In this document: piece after piece, positions 1 through 12,279 of the stretch | Numbering within the stretch: the stretch's first letter is position 1 | Layout: each line of letters opens with the position of its first letter | Position numbers and translations under genes: made by a program | Notes under the pieces: generated by a model | Databases searched by the model: none | Told to the model about the DNA's origin: nothing | What the model saw: the letters and a program-made list of their open reading frames with translations, nothing else | Source of the DNA: Phlegmacium glaucopus | Taxonomy: Eukaryota; Basidiomycota; Agaricomycetes; Agaricales; Cortinariaceae | Length of the DNA: 64,000 bases | Assembly: GCA_015039465.1 (NCBI GenBank) | Contig: MU130443.1 | Span: forward strand, 102,640 to 166,639 | Direction: 5' to 3'

Positions 1-102
1 AGTCTGACCTCACTGCAGGTACATCACTGGAGTCAGGACTGGGGTAGGGTTCCGGCCCAATCAGGAGTCAGTGCTTTGGTCAAAAATTGGGTGTCCCCTA
101 AC
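1..102 (-). repeat. LTR-like fragment at window edge
   Basis: The stretch ends with ggtgtcccctaac. Read on the minus strand it therefore begins TGTTAGGGGACAC, a TG-start LTR-type terminus. The same terminus occurs at about 34102 in the same orientation, which supports a dispersed element. The rest lies outside the window, so the family is not determined. Confidence 0.35.
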
Positions 103-131
103 ATAGTGGGGAATTGAGTGAAAAGTGGCAA

Positions 132-287
132 CCTTTATATAAGTAAACTGCTTCAGGGTTGGGTTAGTCTGCTAGAAGTTCTTGAATATTCCATCAATTA
201 TGTAAATATTCCAGATGTGAGGGCCCATGTCTGGAACATTTTGGCATTCTATGGACTAACCCTGAGGCCATTTACTTATATAAAGAC
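132..287. repeat. Imperfect foldback (MITE-like) sequence
   Basis: The arms around 133-168 and 254-287 are inverted copies: ctttatataagtaa followed by a cagggtt core, against its reverse complement. A second inner hairpin with ttccaga/tctggaa arms is centred on gggccc near 221-226. No protein is evident. A non-autonomous transposon is the simplest reading. I see no clear target duplication. Confidence 0.5.
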
Positions 288-839
288 CAACACTTTTGCA
301 CTAATTCACCCACTAGTTGTACTATTATTAGAGTAATTGGTTTAAAGAGTTTTCAAGCCCCCAGGTCTTTGGGTTCTTGAAAACCCAATCACAACCCCAA
401 AAGTAAAATGACAATTTACTAATGTATTATGTGGCTTGGAACTTAGCAGGCTTATTTACAAGTAAGCAGACAAGGTTTTTGTTAATCGAGATGTGGACAT
501 TGTGGATTCCAGGTATAGATAGTACATACAGTAAGTAGTTCAGCATCAGACTTTCTCAGATGCCTACAGATTGACTGAGGTAAGATTTCAACAGATGACC
601 CAACAAACGACTTGATTATTATTATGAGCAGACAGGATGTCTATAAAGTACACATATTATTTTATGTAAGTGATTGTAGTATTGTACTATGCAGTGGAGA
701 GTCATAAATGAACGGCGTATGAAGGTCTCAACGACCTTGAATGGATAAGGGAGGGGGTGTCGTTAACGGGTCTAGACAGCGCGAGAGCAAAAATGTACAA
801 AAGTATTTCAAGTCGCACAAAGTAAAATGTAGATTTTTT
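288..839. other. Intergenic, nothing recognised
   Basis: No convincing reading frame, splice pattern or repeat was seen between the foldback and the kinase stop codon. Confidence 0.5.
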
Positions 840-2382
840 TTAAAGTCCTGAATGTTCGCATATAGATTCCAGTTGCGTCTGGATTTCTGTCATAGTGGGA
901 CGTTCTGAAGGTGTAAATGTCCAGCTTTTGTTTAGTAGGTCAGTGATTCTGGGGCCGAATGGTAGTAATGATAGTTCAGTGGAGGGGGGTCCGGATGGTT
1001 TCATTTCGTTTTGCATATCCTTTATCACTTGAGCATCTCTAGTGCGGTGAGAATAAGGTATGAGACTGGTAAGGAGCTTTACGAGAAGAAGAGCAAAGAA
1101 ATCAGAATTTTCGTTCCTAGGACTCCTTTGGAAAAAACTCACTTCGAAGGCAGTACATCCGTATGACCATACGTCTGATGTTAGTGTAGCTGGTTCATCG
1201 ATATCTTCTAAAAATTCTGGAGGTTGCCAACGTAGAGGGCCCACATCTGGATTGGAAAGCGTTAATCCAGCAGGCCTTCCGAGATCTTCAACTACTTGAG
1301 AGAGACCAAAATCACACAGAGCGCCTCGACCACCATCGGTAATGAGCACATTATTCTAAGGGCAATGAAGGGATGGCACCAAGTTAGCCGACACTTGAGT
1401 TGAAAGAAGTTGGAACGAAAGAAAAAAAGAAATTCGTTCGTACCCCTTTCAGGTCGGCGTGGATGATGGGTGGTTTGTGGGTGTGTAAATAGGCTAGTCC
1501 TCGAGCGACATCGAGAATCTGACCAGTCGAAAGCGACGGACATAGGAATAAGTATAGAATATGAAATGGAGAATCGGTTTACTTACTAGTTGTTTCCTAT
1601 CTGCACCAGGGTTTTTTCTGGCCAAGTATTCTGCGGCATTCCCGTTGTCGTACCACCGCATAACCATGGCCGGCCTGCCAGACATATGATAGGAAGTTCC
1701 GAAGAGTTTGACTACGTTTGGATGTTCAAGCCGATGCCATACATAAACTTCACGATTCAGACGCTAAACAAGTCCGCTCAGGTTACACTTTGGAGAATGC
1801 CAGCCGTTGGAGTATTACCCTACGTGCTCGAACCCCGTCTTGGTCCTTCCTCGTTAAAATTCGAAGCAATTTAATAGCCACCTGGTTTCACAGAGCTGGT
1901 CAAGGAGTCTGGTAAAAGAGAAAAGGAATAAGGTGGCATACCACAACGACTTCCTTGTTTTCACCGTCGCAGCCCATCTCTGATTGATGCCATTCTCCTT
2001 TATAGATATCCGAGAGACCACCTTGAGCAACGGCATACGTGGAGATTGTCTTGACATGCTTTGTCAAATCCACAACTCCAGCGATGGGTGAGCTTAATGA
2101 GGCCGGTGTTTCGGGTGATTCGGATTGTGGACTGATAGAGCTTGACGCTGTGGGCGGTGCCCCGGGAATGGAAAGCTGGAGACGGAGATGAGGGGCAGAA
2201 CGTCTTGGAATGACTACTTGCTGTGGGCATAGATAGAAAGGGTCCAGCTCTCTACCGAGACTGCGGGATTGGTTTAGGTCGGTCATGGTCCTAGCCCTGG
2301 GACGGAAGTTGAGGAGAGGGGAGAGGTAAGAGTCCTCTTCGGTAATCCCAACGAAATCATCGAAGTGAGAGTCGGAGGACAT
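840..2382 (-). CDS. TKL-type protein kinase, six exons
   Basis: This is a predicted Ser/Thr or dual-specificity kinase of the TKL type expanded in Agaricomycetes. Suggested exons on the minus strand are 2382-1942, 1881-1819, 1763-1587, 1518-1444, 1355-1143 and 1076-840. They join in frame to about 401 aa. Visible motifs in order: glycine loop GGLSDIYKG, VAIK lysine (about K151), catalytic loop HADLKG (D about 249), DFGLS (about 267-271), PPEF in the activation segment, SDVWSYGC, and SERPTM near the end. The first 100 residues are Ser/Pro-rich and low-complexity. Introns are 55-88 bp except the first, about 60 bp. A further frame starting with ATG at 2594 lies just upstream and could be a 5' exon, but the intron needed would be only about 35 bp, so I use the ATG at 2382. 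All key kinase residues are present. The substrate is unknown. Confidence 0.8.
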
Positions 2383-2594
2383 TTGAAAGACCAAAGAAAG
2401 GGTCAGTCTGAGGGAAAGATAAAAGTACTAAAAAGCTTACACAGCCTGTTTCCTTGCGCCCATGGGAATTCAGATCCTGCAGCCTTACTTGTAATAGTAT
2501 CCCATGCCCTGTATACGTTACCCGACGTCAGCGGGTTCAGATAGGCCATCAACAACTCAACTTTCAACCTTTCAAATAGCAGAACTGCGGCCAT

Positions 2595-4273
2595 TATCCG
2601 GGCCTTTGGGCGGCAAATAGTTGAAGCCGAACTTGTAGGAAAAAAGTGGTGAGGACAGACATCAGAATCGTGTTCTGTTTCTTCGAATGAGAATCAGGAG
2701 CATGTGGTTTCTGGCAGCGTGAGCAGATCTTTACCCCGGCGTTTTGATCCCGTCGAACATTCAATTTGAACTATTGCCTCCGTGCCACTTTAAAAATAAC
2801 TCAGCGGTGCTGCACCGACAACTTGATATCCCTGTACTGTACGAATGCAAGCTTGGCACAAGGCTCACGGCTCAGCGCCTAGGCCTCAGGCTTTGATTTT
2901 CGAAAGCCCAAAGCCGTGGCCTGAGCTGCGACCTCAGGAAGTGTAGCGCAGTTTCAATGTAACGAAGAGCTGTATAGCACTCAGGACTAATTCACGTAAC
3001 AAACTGCGGCACCGCCCTCTGTTGTCAATACCATCTCACCAGGTAACGCCAACAGAAAAGAGGACTAAAGTCGTGACGCTACTACCCAGAGTCCCAAGAT
3101 CTCACTGCTTGCTGCGGGTGCGTTAATATCCCCAAAGTAGATGTCCGTTGTTGTTGTTTGAACACACCGATGCAGATGTCCACTCAGTGTCTTCAAGCCT
3201 AGCGCTTAACCCCCACGACTCAACAAATTGCAAAAAGTACGAATAGGAGAAGATGATGCTGCCACTATTAGCCGGTCACGTTCATCCTTTTACTGGAACA
3301 ATAGCTTCAACTTGAACACCGACCACGCGGATTCTTCTTTATTCATTGCTTGCTGCTCTACCATCGGCGTAGGCCTAATAATATATGCAAAGGCAGTACG
3401 TCAAATTCGTCCCTCTCGGTATCCTTTTTCATCTTTCTTTTTCGATCTTCGATACCATATCCTGTGTTCATATATGGACTCCAAAAATCAGTTCTTGTAG
3501 CACCGGGTTGAAAAGAGGACAACAGCTGACTCCGCCCATTTGGGTGCTGTAGGCTTCTCCCTTCACACTTGTACTAGAGATCCCCATACTACGTCGTCAT
3601 CTCATTTAGAAAGAAAAGTATATAAATAGACTATTGAAGTGAAAAGTATCCAATCTTTGAGCTACGTCCGATAAATTTTACAGTCTCTGTCCGATTCTCT
3701 GGGTATAGTAGAAATCCTAAGTTGTGCAGTCTGTAGATTAACTGGTTGCTTTATGTATACTATGGTGATGCAGTGTTGGAAAAAGCTTTTCGTCCCAACA
3801 GCTGTTCCTATCCCCGGAACTGCGAGGGCGGCTGGTCTCAGGCTGAAGCCGCGCGGTCGCAAATCTGGCTTCTCACAGGATGGAACTCGAAATTGTTGGA
3901 TAGTGTTTGCCTATGTCTTGAGGATGATATATTTCGGTGCATGTCGAGAGATTTTGCCGAGTTTCCGATTTAAAGAGTGGTGCAAGAAAAGGAACTGAGG
4001 TCGTTGAGCGACTCAAGAGTGGCACTGGCAGTGACAGATAATAAATGCTTATCTCATCGCAACTTGGAACGTTCTAACCCTAATCTCATTCTTTGAGTGT
4101 CAACCATCGCCATGAAGACATAATAAAGGCCCTTTCGACTGCATGTCTCTAACTGGCATTTTTTGTTTATTTCAGACAAACTAAGCCAGTGATTCAATGT
4201 CGATACAGCTCGACACGCAAAGGTTATTGTTCTTTTGTGACTTCCTTTGTAACAAATGGACTTGAAAGAGCTT
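2595..4273. other. Long intergenic region
   Basis: This divergent spacer lies between the kinase (-) and the RING gene (+). I found short open frames only, none with splice support or a recognisable motif. An imperfect hairpin built on ggcctcagg/cctgagc occurs around 2890-2940. Promoters of both neighbours must lie here. Confidence 0.5.
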
Positions 4274-4280
4274 TATAAAA
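4274..4280 (+). promoter_or_regulatory. TATA-like box of RING gene
   Basis: TATAAAA lies about 80 bp upstream of the ATG at 4361 in a pyrimidine-rich leader. This is a positional inference only. Confidence 0.4.
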
Positions 4281-4360
4281 CGCAAGGAGAATATCCTTTC
4301 CCGCCCTTCTCCCCTTGGATGACTTGAACGATTTCCCCTTCTATCATCTTAGTTTTCGAG

Positions 4361-5945
4361 ATGGACTGTCAAATCTGTGTTGAGGACTTGGGAGACAAGG
4401 CATATTGCTTACCCTGTGGTGCGTATGATCCATCTTTTATTTGCGAATGTAATCGATCGGTGCTGATTGTCTTTCAGGCCACCTTTACTGTGTCACATGT
4501 ATCAATCGCCTGCAACAGCAAAACACACGAAATCGGTCCATTGAGTGTCCCTGCTGTCGTAAGGTTGCACCGTCAAGTAAGCTGTTCAATATCCTGTCCT
4601 AATCACTCAAGTGCGCGAGTTACATTTACCATGTGGCATTTCTATCAGGGATTGGCCCAGAGAATATTCGAAAAATCTTTCTAAATCCGTCTTCGCCAAA
4701 AGTCCAAGCTCTTCAAGTCCGTCTCCAAGAAGCTGAAAAGGAGCGTGACAATGCGCTTCGGGTCCTTGGGCGATTGTCCTCAACCAGAATCGACCCATTT
4801 ATCCAAGCATTGGATACAAAGGACGCTTTGCTAGCCATTAAGAATAAAGAGCTGGAACAGCTGAAAGCCGAGTTGGACAAAGCGAAGGCTATGATAAATA
4901 CAGTTCTGGAAGAGAAGGAAAGACAAATTCGTGAGGCCAGGGAGAACTTTTCGCAACTCACTAAGGAGTATCAGAAGGAAGCGTCTAAACACTGGAAGGC
5001 CAGAAGTGAACTTCAGGTGCGGGATGCTGAGATCACGAAATTGAACGAGGTTGTTGCTAGGTGAGTACCACAGCCTTCTGTCTTTGTTTGTGGTTGGCCA
5101 TTGGGATGGTTCTTATACTTTTTTTCGTTTCTATTGACAGCTCCTCTCCCCAAGTTGGGACTGACGTCTGGACAAGCACTTATAACTTTCTGTATGACAC
5201 GAAAGGGGTAAGGGCTGAATTTATTCATTTTGGAAAATTTCCTTCACTCATTGAACGCGACCAATAGGCGCTTTCTTTAGGGTTAACTTCGCCGCCGCCT
5301 ATCCAAACTGAGTCTGCAGGTGCCCTCGAATTGAAGAATACCCAGGGCACTTCAAGGGTCAGTGTTAGCCTCAATTATTTTTTGCAATCATATTCAACGA
5401 TAAGCATGATTTTGTAGCATTTTCCCTCTTCCCCCCTACGTTCGCCTCCAACCTCGACATTTGGCACTTCATCGTCGATAGTTAGCTCTGCTTCTATCCG
5501 CAAAGACGCCAGTCCTATAGATCCTGATAGGACTTTGGTTGATCATCCACAGGCCAAAATTTTTACATCTAGTTTCACTCCAGAAAGGGGATCCCGGCTT
5601 TCCTCTCATTCAAGTTCTTCAGCAAACATTGCTGGTCCAGCATCCGGTCGGGTGAAAGGTCAAACTACCACCCTTCCTCATTCTTCTCGGAAAGAAGTCA
5701 CCCAAGTCGCCAAAGTCAAACCGAAGCCACCTAAGGAGAGAGCCCTGAAACGCGGGAATGAGATCAACTGGAGTGGGTATAGCCGTCCTGAAAACACGAG
5801 CGTCCCAGAGTGTACTGCGACGGATGGATGCCACGTATTTTCCGGAAAGGGCACAAACCAGTATGCAACTAGGTATACGTGTACTATTTGTCATTTTTCG
5901 TGTTCGGAGAGTCGGAGACCATTAGGGAAATTCTGGGAACGATGA
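4361..5945 (+). CDS. RING-finger coiled-coil protein (putative E3 ligase)
   Basis: Predicted exons are 4361-4418, 4478-4576, 4649-5060, 5141-5207, 5268-5357 and 5418-5945. They sum to 1254 nt (417 aa) with phases matching at every junction. The protein opens with a C3HC4 RING: C3-x2-C6, C19-x-H21, C24-x2-C27, C43-x2-C46. Next comes a charged heptad-like region, about residues 60-190, rich in Glu, Lys, Leu and Ala, which is a likely coiled coil. A Ser/Pro/Thr-rich tail follows. Near the C-terminus a cluster of four cysteines (ECTATDGC and CTICHFSC) could be a second small metal site. RING domains usually recruit an E2 for ubiquitin transfer, and the coiled coil suggests oligomerisation. The partner is unknown. 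The gene looks intact. Confidence 0.75.
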
Positions 5946-6558
5946 AGGTCGGGAATGTTGTTAGTCTCCTGCTTTGGATCGGATTTGTGATATTTATATC
6001 CTCTGACCGACCATCATCAACTTTCAACACGAGTAAAGACGGGGTTTGCCCATTTTAAACGAAATGTATTCTATTTTTGAAAACGACTTCATTTGCTTCA
6101 TTTGTTCGAAACAGTGGCTTATAACTACGACAACAATACACTGACAGACGTCGGAAAATTCAGAAGTACCTCATTCTCGTCGTCCGCTCTTTCTAACGTC
6201 ACTGACTCAGAGAGCCGTCGAGCGGTATCCAACTGGATCCTCGTTGTTCCACTATCTAGAACTTGGACCGGCAGGCCCTGCCTAAGCGAGCCCATGAAAT
6301 TATAAACCTTCTTAATGAGAACGAGGTTTCTGCTTATTATCTGACTTTGACTTGTCTGATGACTCTTGCGACTGACGCACTGGCACTGCAATTACTTGAG
6401 GCTCTTTAATTCGACAAATTGTTTCAAGAATCAAAAGCGCCTATTAGGCTTCGACATTCTGTGACTACTTGATATTAAAACAGGGATTGAAATCTGTACT
6501 CAGGCTGCTGCGAAAAATACTACAAAAACAATTGTGGTCCAAAAAGTTTCACCCCAAG
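5946..6558. other. Intergenic between convergent genes
   Basis: This contains the 3' ends of the RING gene (+) and the DUF899 gene (-). No gene was recognised. Confidence 0.5.
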
Positions 6559-7307
6559 TCAATATTTGTCATGGTGCCTCACCCAAGCCATTGGATACTT
6601 CCAACCGTGTCCTACCTCGTCTCTGCCCTTTGCAACGCGATCAAGGATTGCATAGACGGGAATCATAACCTCAGCTCCACGACCACTTGTGAGATACGTG
6701 AGGCAGATAGTGTCCTTCTCCTTGTACCAGGTGCTGAAAGCAAACATTTCTCCCCCGGACTCCGTCTTGCAGCCACAGTCGACATTGAACTCAGGACAAG
6801 CCCCAGAAGAGACCCATTCAAATTTGTCAGTCCACCCCATGCGAGCCTTGAATGCGTTGATCTTCTCCAAGGGCGCTGACGAAACTAGAACAAATGCAGT
6901 GTCGCGTTGTGCAAGGTGGATGGAAACACCTTGGAATTGATCTGTGAGGAAAGAGCAGCCATTACAGCCTTCTTCGTCTTCGGGGCCAAACATAAAGTGA
7001 TAAACCGCAAGTTGGTTCTTGGTGCCGAAGAGCTCTTGGAGAGTCTTCTTTCCCTCGTTAGTTTCAAATGTATACGTCTTGTCAATTTTCAACCATGGTT
7101 GAGCGATAATCTCTTTGTAAAGCGCGTCGTTTTGTTTCATGAGGGCTTTCTCTTTAGCGAGCATAATGTTGTGATGAGTCTGCCATTCTTCTTTGGAAGT
7201 GACGACTTTATGTGATTTGAGGAGGTCTGGAGAAACGCTAGAAGTTTTATACTTGTTTGGGGATCAGAACGCGACGCACCAGCGGGAGAAATACCAGAGT
7301 CAGACAT
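6559..7307 (-). CDS. DUF899-family thioredoxin-like protein
   Basis: The continuous frame 7164-6559 encodes 201 aa with hallmarks of DUF899, a thioredoxin-fold family related to AhpC/TSA. Visible motifs are YHFMFGPEDEEGCNGCSF with a C-x2-C pair, HLAQRD, APLEKINAFKARMGW and FNVDCGCKT. The same frame is open upstream of the ATG at 7164 and encodes the conserved family start VVTSKEEWQTHH, so translation should begin further upstream. An in-frame stop just beyond means a short first exon is needed; the best candidate starts at ATG 7307 (MSDSGISPAG). A 39-42 bp intron ending ctag near 7235 would join it, but the donor is weak. If no intron exists there, the N-terminus is frameshifted. The protein is probably a soluble redox protein; its substrate is unknown. 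Confidence 0.65.
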
Positions 7308-8701
7308 GTTACTTTCAGTTGGGATTAGGACTAAGGGCTGTTGAGATACGTGTATATCAGATTATAGCAGGTAAAATATGGGCACGGAGAAAGTAAGACC
7401 TTTTCATTATTTCGTACATTTATTTATATGTCTTAGTCTGGTTAAAACCCAGAAACTCCGCTTACCCACACATAGGGCAAATTAAGCCCTACGTTTAATT
7501 GTCTGGCATGTCTTCTCGACTTCGTGTGGCTCGAGGAACTCCGGTTAACTTAATTTACTTATGTAAAGCCAGTTCCGAAGTCCCAACAAAATGTTAGGGT
7601 TTGTTTGGTTTACTGACTGGTGTTGTCCTTCTAGTCTCCTAAAACAGACCTAATGATAATGTGATGACAATCGATCACTATATATAAGTTGTCCTTCTAG
7701 TATCATTTCACTACAGCAAAAACGAGTTGGAAGGGGCCACAGCCCGGGATATGGAGGGACAGCAGGTCGTGGTGAAAATGGCCACAAAATCTCCCTCCGG
7801 ACCCGGAATCAAGCCCGGCTTTGAAGAAGGATAAACGCCAATGTTATTCCCTAAGCGAGGATTCGTTAACCAATACGCTGAGTCCCTGAACCTATCAATG
7901 GACCTTGTGCCTCATGGTTGCTATTTAGAAATGAGAAAGATTGGGTACCCGTTAACTTGATCGTCTGCAACATTGGATAGACCAAGGTCGAATGACTTCT
8001 TCGCCGGAAGGTCCAATTACAGTCCGTAAGATATCTTGTTTGGGGCATCCCTTCTAAAGTGACTGAAAGCTAACCATCTTCAAGAGATCAAGTATATGTT
8101 TGCCTTCGATCTGCTGGTGGGCCTTTTTTCCAACTGTCGCAAATTGTGTCGGGGAACAGGTCATGAATGGGCTCATACTCGTATTATAGGCATAAAGACC
8201 ATCATAAGGTAGTCTTTCCTTCCAATATGGCCGACAATTTATTTCAACTGTACATGAAAGATCACAAACACCTTATGTTTGCTCTAATTCGCTAAAGATG
8301 CCACACCCTGAAGCTGCGTGAATGCTATCAGTATCATTAAAGCCATGGTTGCCGATGATGACCTGGACAACCTCCGGCTCTCTGAACAACTCTTCAGGAC
8401 TGCTTACTGTCTTGGATGATTTTTCAACAAGTGCAGGTATGTCACAGGAGTAATAACAGCATCGAGGACGTCGTAATGAACCTTTATGCTCTTCAAAGTA
8501 CTTACTTTTGCTCGTGTTTTCTTTTTTTTTCCTTAGAACCCTCAGATCTCCTGGTGTCAAACAAGGAAAACCTGCCGTGGATCTCCTACCCGTGCTTCAC
8601 AGGCGACTTTTGAGTCGATCTCAAACCTCAAACCTCAAAAATACAAGAAAGTCAAGGTAACCTTACGACTGACCATCAACTTAAGTCTAACGGATGTTCA
8701 T
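7308..8701. other. Intergenic, no recognised gene
   Basis: A minus-strand open frame (8273-8560) is present, but it matches no family I know and lacks flanking exons. The region otherwise looks non-coding. Confidence 0.4.
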
Positions 8702-9360
8702 TTGGCATGGCAAAGTACGGTATTACCTATACTAGTGATACCTGCTCGAAACTCTGTCAATGCAGGTCGAGAAATTCGCCATAACGCTATTAGCCATCTG
8801 CAGCACATTCTCCTGGCGTATTCCCCAACAAGCGAAAGAGATCAAAAACAAGTTGAAGAAGTGTTCAACCGAGTGGTATTCCCACTGATGGACAAATTAC
8901 TCAATCCATAGGTTGCATCGCGCGATCCACAGGGCATGGGTGAAACTCGCTTGAGAGGATCTGCTCTATTGTGCAAGGTTTTCATGCATCTGTAATTGCG
9001 CAAAAGTAGAGCGAAGGCGGACTTCAGATTGCTCTGGATCGAAGGGTTAGACTTCCTTGACAGATTATTGCACGTAGACAGAGGTGATGCTAGTACGGCT
9101 CATTTTGTCATGTCCTCACAATAATCTCTGATAAGTATTCTAGTATGAAGCAGTTCCAGAATCGTCAAAGAATGGCCTTTTGGCAATGAAACCTATTGGG
9201 ATTATGGTACCCGAGTCGGACCAAGATGCTTCAAAAAAACTTTATGGTTGAATACACACGAGGGAATGGAGCGCTTTCTACCTGGTTTCTCACTGATATC
9301 ATCCCGATACCTCCGTCCGATATTGCCCCACCCTAAGTCTGGCATATCGTAATGAAGAAG
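8702..9360 (+). pseudogene. GBF1/GEA-type ARF-GEF C-terminal relic
   Basis: The translation resembles the C-terminal HDS region of large ARF guanine-nucleotide exchange factors (GBF1 in animals, Gea1/2 in yeast). Matching stretches are AGREIRHNAISHLQHILL, VEEVFNRVVFPLMDKLL, DPQGMGETRLRGSALLCKVF, LLWIEGLDFLDRLL and, in another frame, LSTWFLTDIIPIPPSDIAP. These are interrupted by a TAG at 8909, a TAA near 8995 and at least one frameshift after about 9240. No Sec7 catalytic domain was seen. It is a decayed fragment, presumably copied from a functional gene elsewhere. Confidence 0.65.
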
Positions 9361-10316
9361 TATACGTTGCAGGGAATCCATGAAATAATTTTTTCATTTT
9401 GTGAATTGCATTTTGGAGAGTCTATTGTGCTTCAATCAACAGAACATCAAAAATTTTATACACGAAAGCGGCACTAGCCTGACGCGCCTATCTGACCCCT
9501 CCGAGATGGACTTCAAAACTGAATGTTCTAGATCTTAGCCTGATGCCATGGCCTTCCTGAATTCCGTTTTGCATGGTGTAAGTATGTAAATGTTCCTAGA
9601 TAGAAAACGGATACTTTTGTGGTGAGGGTTAGTCGGAAAATTGATTTCCGAGGGTGCGAGCGCTTATGTCACGAGAAGTAATGTGTTCGATTTTTTTAGA
9701 GAAGTAAATGTAGTAAAGAGACTTGTCGAAAATCTCTTTTTTACCAGCGCTGTTGATCCTAAGAAAATTATCCTGTTTAATTATTTTTTTAGATCATTCT
9801 AACTTTCTTTAGATGTTTTCATTCTTCATTTTTCTTGCGCGAACCCGTTCCTGCCCGTACTCCTTTTCCTGTGTGACTTTTCCCAGAACGGGAAAGTCAC
9901 GCGTGACATGTTTCTAAAACGGCAAATCGTTTTTCGTGCGTGCGCTTGCTCGTGTGAACGAACTCCGTTCCTTACAATGGCTTCGAGCAGTGTTCAAGCT
10001 TTGGAACGAGATCACCAGAACCTCTGGTTCAAGCGTCCCGTTTAAACAGATGTTTGATCAGTTGATACCGTGTTGTCTATGTAGATGGCAAATTTTTGAA
10101 ACGCAACCCATTATATATTTATTACACAACCACAGTACTTCGAGTGTAACTGCGATAAACCAAACCGCTCCTAATCGCCGTGGCTCACCCACCGCACACG
10201 ATACGCATATATATACAAAGGAGTAGAATAAACCCAATATGAAATGATAGGATGCTAGGAGTGGGATGTCAGCCAATGAGCTTAAGGAAAGATAGCTTTG
10301 TATCGAACCTATACCC
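9361..10316. other. Intergenic with one strong hairpin
   Basis: There is no recognisable gene. At about 9874-9901 a stem pairs gtgactt...ccc with ggg...aagtcac around a 5-nt loop, with a one-base bulge. Its role is unknown. Confidence 0.4.
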
Positions 10317-10901
10317 TCAGACCTGTGCAGACATCTCCTTCACCTTATTGACAACATCCCTCAGGCGATTCGCCCCTTCCTGTTTGAGAACGTCACAGTC
10401 CCAGCGAGTGATGGGAGCCATGTCGGCAAGAATGGAAGGGTGGGACCGGAGAACTTGCTCTGGTTGGAGGACGTGGGTCGCCGAATCGTATTCATAGAAT
10501 GACAGTCGAGTGCCAAATGCACTGATGCCGTGGAGGATAGGAATGGCTAAGATCTGCCTTAGATCCCTGAACTTGCGTCTCATCTGCTCATCGGCTTCTT
10601 CGCGTTTAGAGTCATAGGGAAATGAGGCAGGAGGTTTAATCTGCATGAAAAAAACAGGTTGACGACTGACCTCCACCACAAGAACAGCGCCGATGTCAAT
10701 GTTCTCCAGAGGGCCATGTAGAGCTACACTCTTTAATTGTGGCACAATTTCATATGGGCCTTCGACAGAGAAAAGAGTGTAGAGAAGCCGTGTGAATGGA
10801 CCATAGAATAGAGATTCATCGCGACCAGAAGGATCGCTGACAACAGCAGATTTGAAGGATTGATGTATGTACTCAGGCCATGGGTGAGAAGCTTCAGCCA
10901 T
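10317..10901 (-). CDS. Single-exon hypothetical protein, possible nuclease-like fold
   Basis: A clean 194-aa frame starts at ATG 10901 and ends at a stop codon at 10317. The composition is balanced, with no signal peptide or membrane segment. A run of alternating hydrophobic residues, NIDIGAVLVVEV followed by FFMQIKPP, resembles the D...E-x-K strand pair of PD-(D/E)XK restriction-like folds, and the downstream RRKFRDLRQIL is helical. That assignment is weak inference; I do not firmly recognise the family. The C-terminus VVNKVKEM is a short amphipathic helix. The gene looks intact. Confidence 0.55.
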   Translation of the reverse strand: MAEASHPWPEYIHQSFKSAVVSDPSGRDESLFYGPFTRLLYTLFSVEGPYEIVPQLKSVALHGPLENIDIGAVLVVEVSRQPVFFMQIKPPASFPYDSKREEADEQMRRKFRDLRQILAIPILHGISAFGTRLSFYEYDSATHVLQPEQVLRSHPSILADMAPITRWDCDVLKQEGANRLRDVVNKVKEMSAQV

Positions 10902-11463
10902 TGTTGGGTTTATATCAAGGTGGATTCACTGCGATGGTTTAGCGACTTTAGCGATGAAGCTCATAAGTGTACATCATTGTCACAAGATCACAGGTTACGA
11001 GACACTTACAACTTACGTAAGTATCGTTTATATGTAACGGCATTACATGTCGGCAGGTACTCAACTGTCGACCTTTCGTAAGATGAGGATGGCGCTAAAT
11101 CGTCTCGAAGCACCCAAGGAAGGGTTGGATGGGAGTGAAGAAATGGAGGAGAAATTTCACGCCATCTCGGACCATGCTCGGCTCGTGCACTAGAGGACAT
11201 ACTAAGGGGCGCCAGGAAACTGGCAAGAAACCAGTGCGTCGCATATTTCTCACATTATGTACTGTTGTTACCAATGATGCACCAAAGGTGGCTTTCTCAA
11301 CCGTCGGGTCGGAAGACTTCAAGAAGGCAGGCGTCGCGAGCAAACATTGTAGTATGAACCAGGCTGCCACGCTGTCTAACGGAGCCTTCGAATTGGTGTT
11401 GATATTGGGATCAATCCCAAACAGTATTGGACTTGCTGTGGGTCGAACAGCAAGTCCTGTCTT
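10902..11463. other. Spacer with overlapping open frames
   Basis: Overlapping open frames on both strands (for example 11095-11589 minus and 11129-11494 plus) lack recognisable motifs. Their 3' part is shared with the second duplication copy near 50500, where the frame is broken. I treat the region as non-coding or relic. Confidence 0.4.
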
Positions 11464-12232
11464 CTGGAGTTTGTGGGGCCCGAAGCCATCGTAAGAAAGG
11501 GAATCAACGTTGGATGGCTTGTTGAAGGTGGCATGGCTTAGGGGGTGGCAGAGATAGACCACAAGGTGCAAAATTCGTCGCCCAGCCATCCTATCACGCT
11601 ATTTTGAGCCAGGCACTGCGTGGTATTATTATAATCTGACATTTCAACAATTTTTGACAGGCCCGAAAACCCTACCACCTGTTATAACGGTGTTTGCGGT
11701 TCGTGGTTATCAACGATACCCTAATGTCGCGAAGAGATTGAGATATGTTTCAGGATCCAAGACGGACCAGACCCGGATATTTAACGGTCAACGGAGCACG
11801 GCAGACAAACGGCAGATATATTGACCTTGTGGAAGTCTCAAAATATGGCAGCGTGAGTAGGCTTTAGTTCGTGTCTGTAAATCGTGGCAAAGTACTTACT
11901 GTATCGCTATTTCAAGATCCCTGAAGCGAAAAGTAATTCGTCACTCGAACTTGGACCTACTCGACCTCGTACTTAACGTTATCCATATAAAAAGAATGGT
12001 TGAAATCGTGCTTGCTTCTGTGTACGCTCGCAGACTCCTCGTGTTAATTATGTTCGAATTCTATATCAACCACTACGCACATCTAGGCACACATATGTCA
12101 TAAACTGAGATCTTAAGGCACGTTCTATCCGCTAATACCATCACCCGGAAAAAGTGGAATCTCTGCTGTCTTCAAATCACCAAATGATCCTGGGTGCTTG
12201 GGTTGCAGTATGATCATCAATATCATCGTATG

Positions 12233-12240
12233 TATATAAA
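12233..12240 (+). promoter_or_regulatory. TATA box of WSC gene A
   Basis: TATATAAA lies 40 bp before the ATG at 12280. Copy B has TATATAAGG at the same offset, so the element is conserved between the duplicates. Confidence 0.55.
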
Positions 12241-12279
12241 GAGATCCTGGTCGAACGAACTCAACACTTGTGATCCAAG

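Noticed and set aside
4633..5064. Stand-alone coiled-coil gene
   Set aside because: It is exon 3 of the RING gene; splice sites on both sides join in frame to RING and tail exons.
11095..11589. Minus-strand gene upstream of WSC copy A
   Set aside because: The corresponding part of duplication copy B does not keep the frame, and the sequence shows no motif. Probably relic or non-coding.
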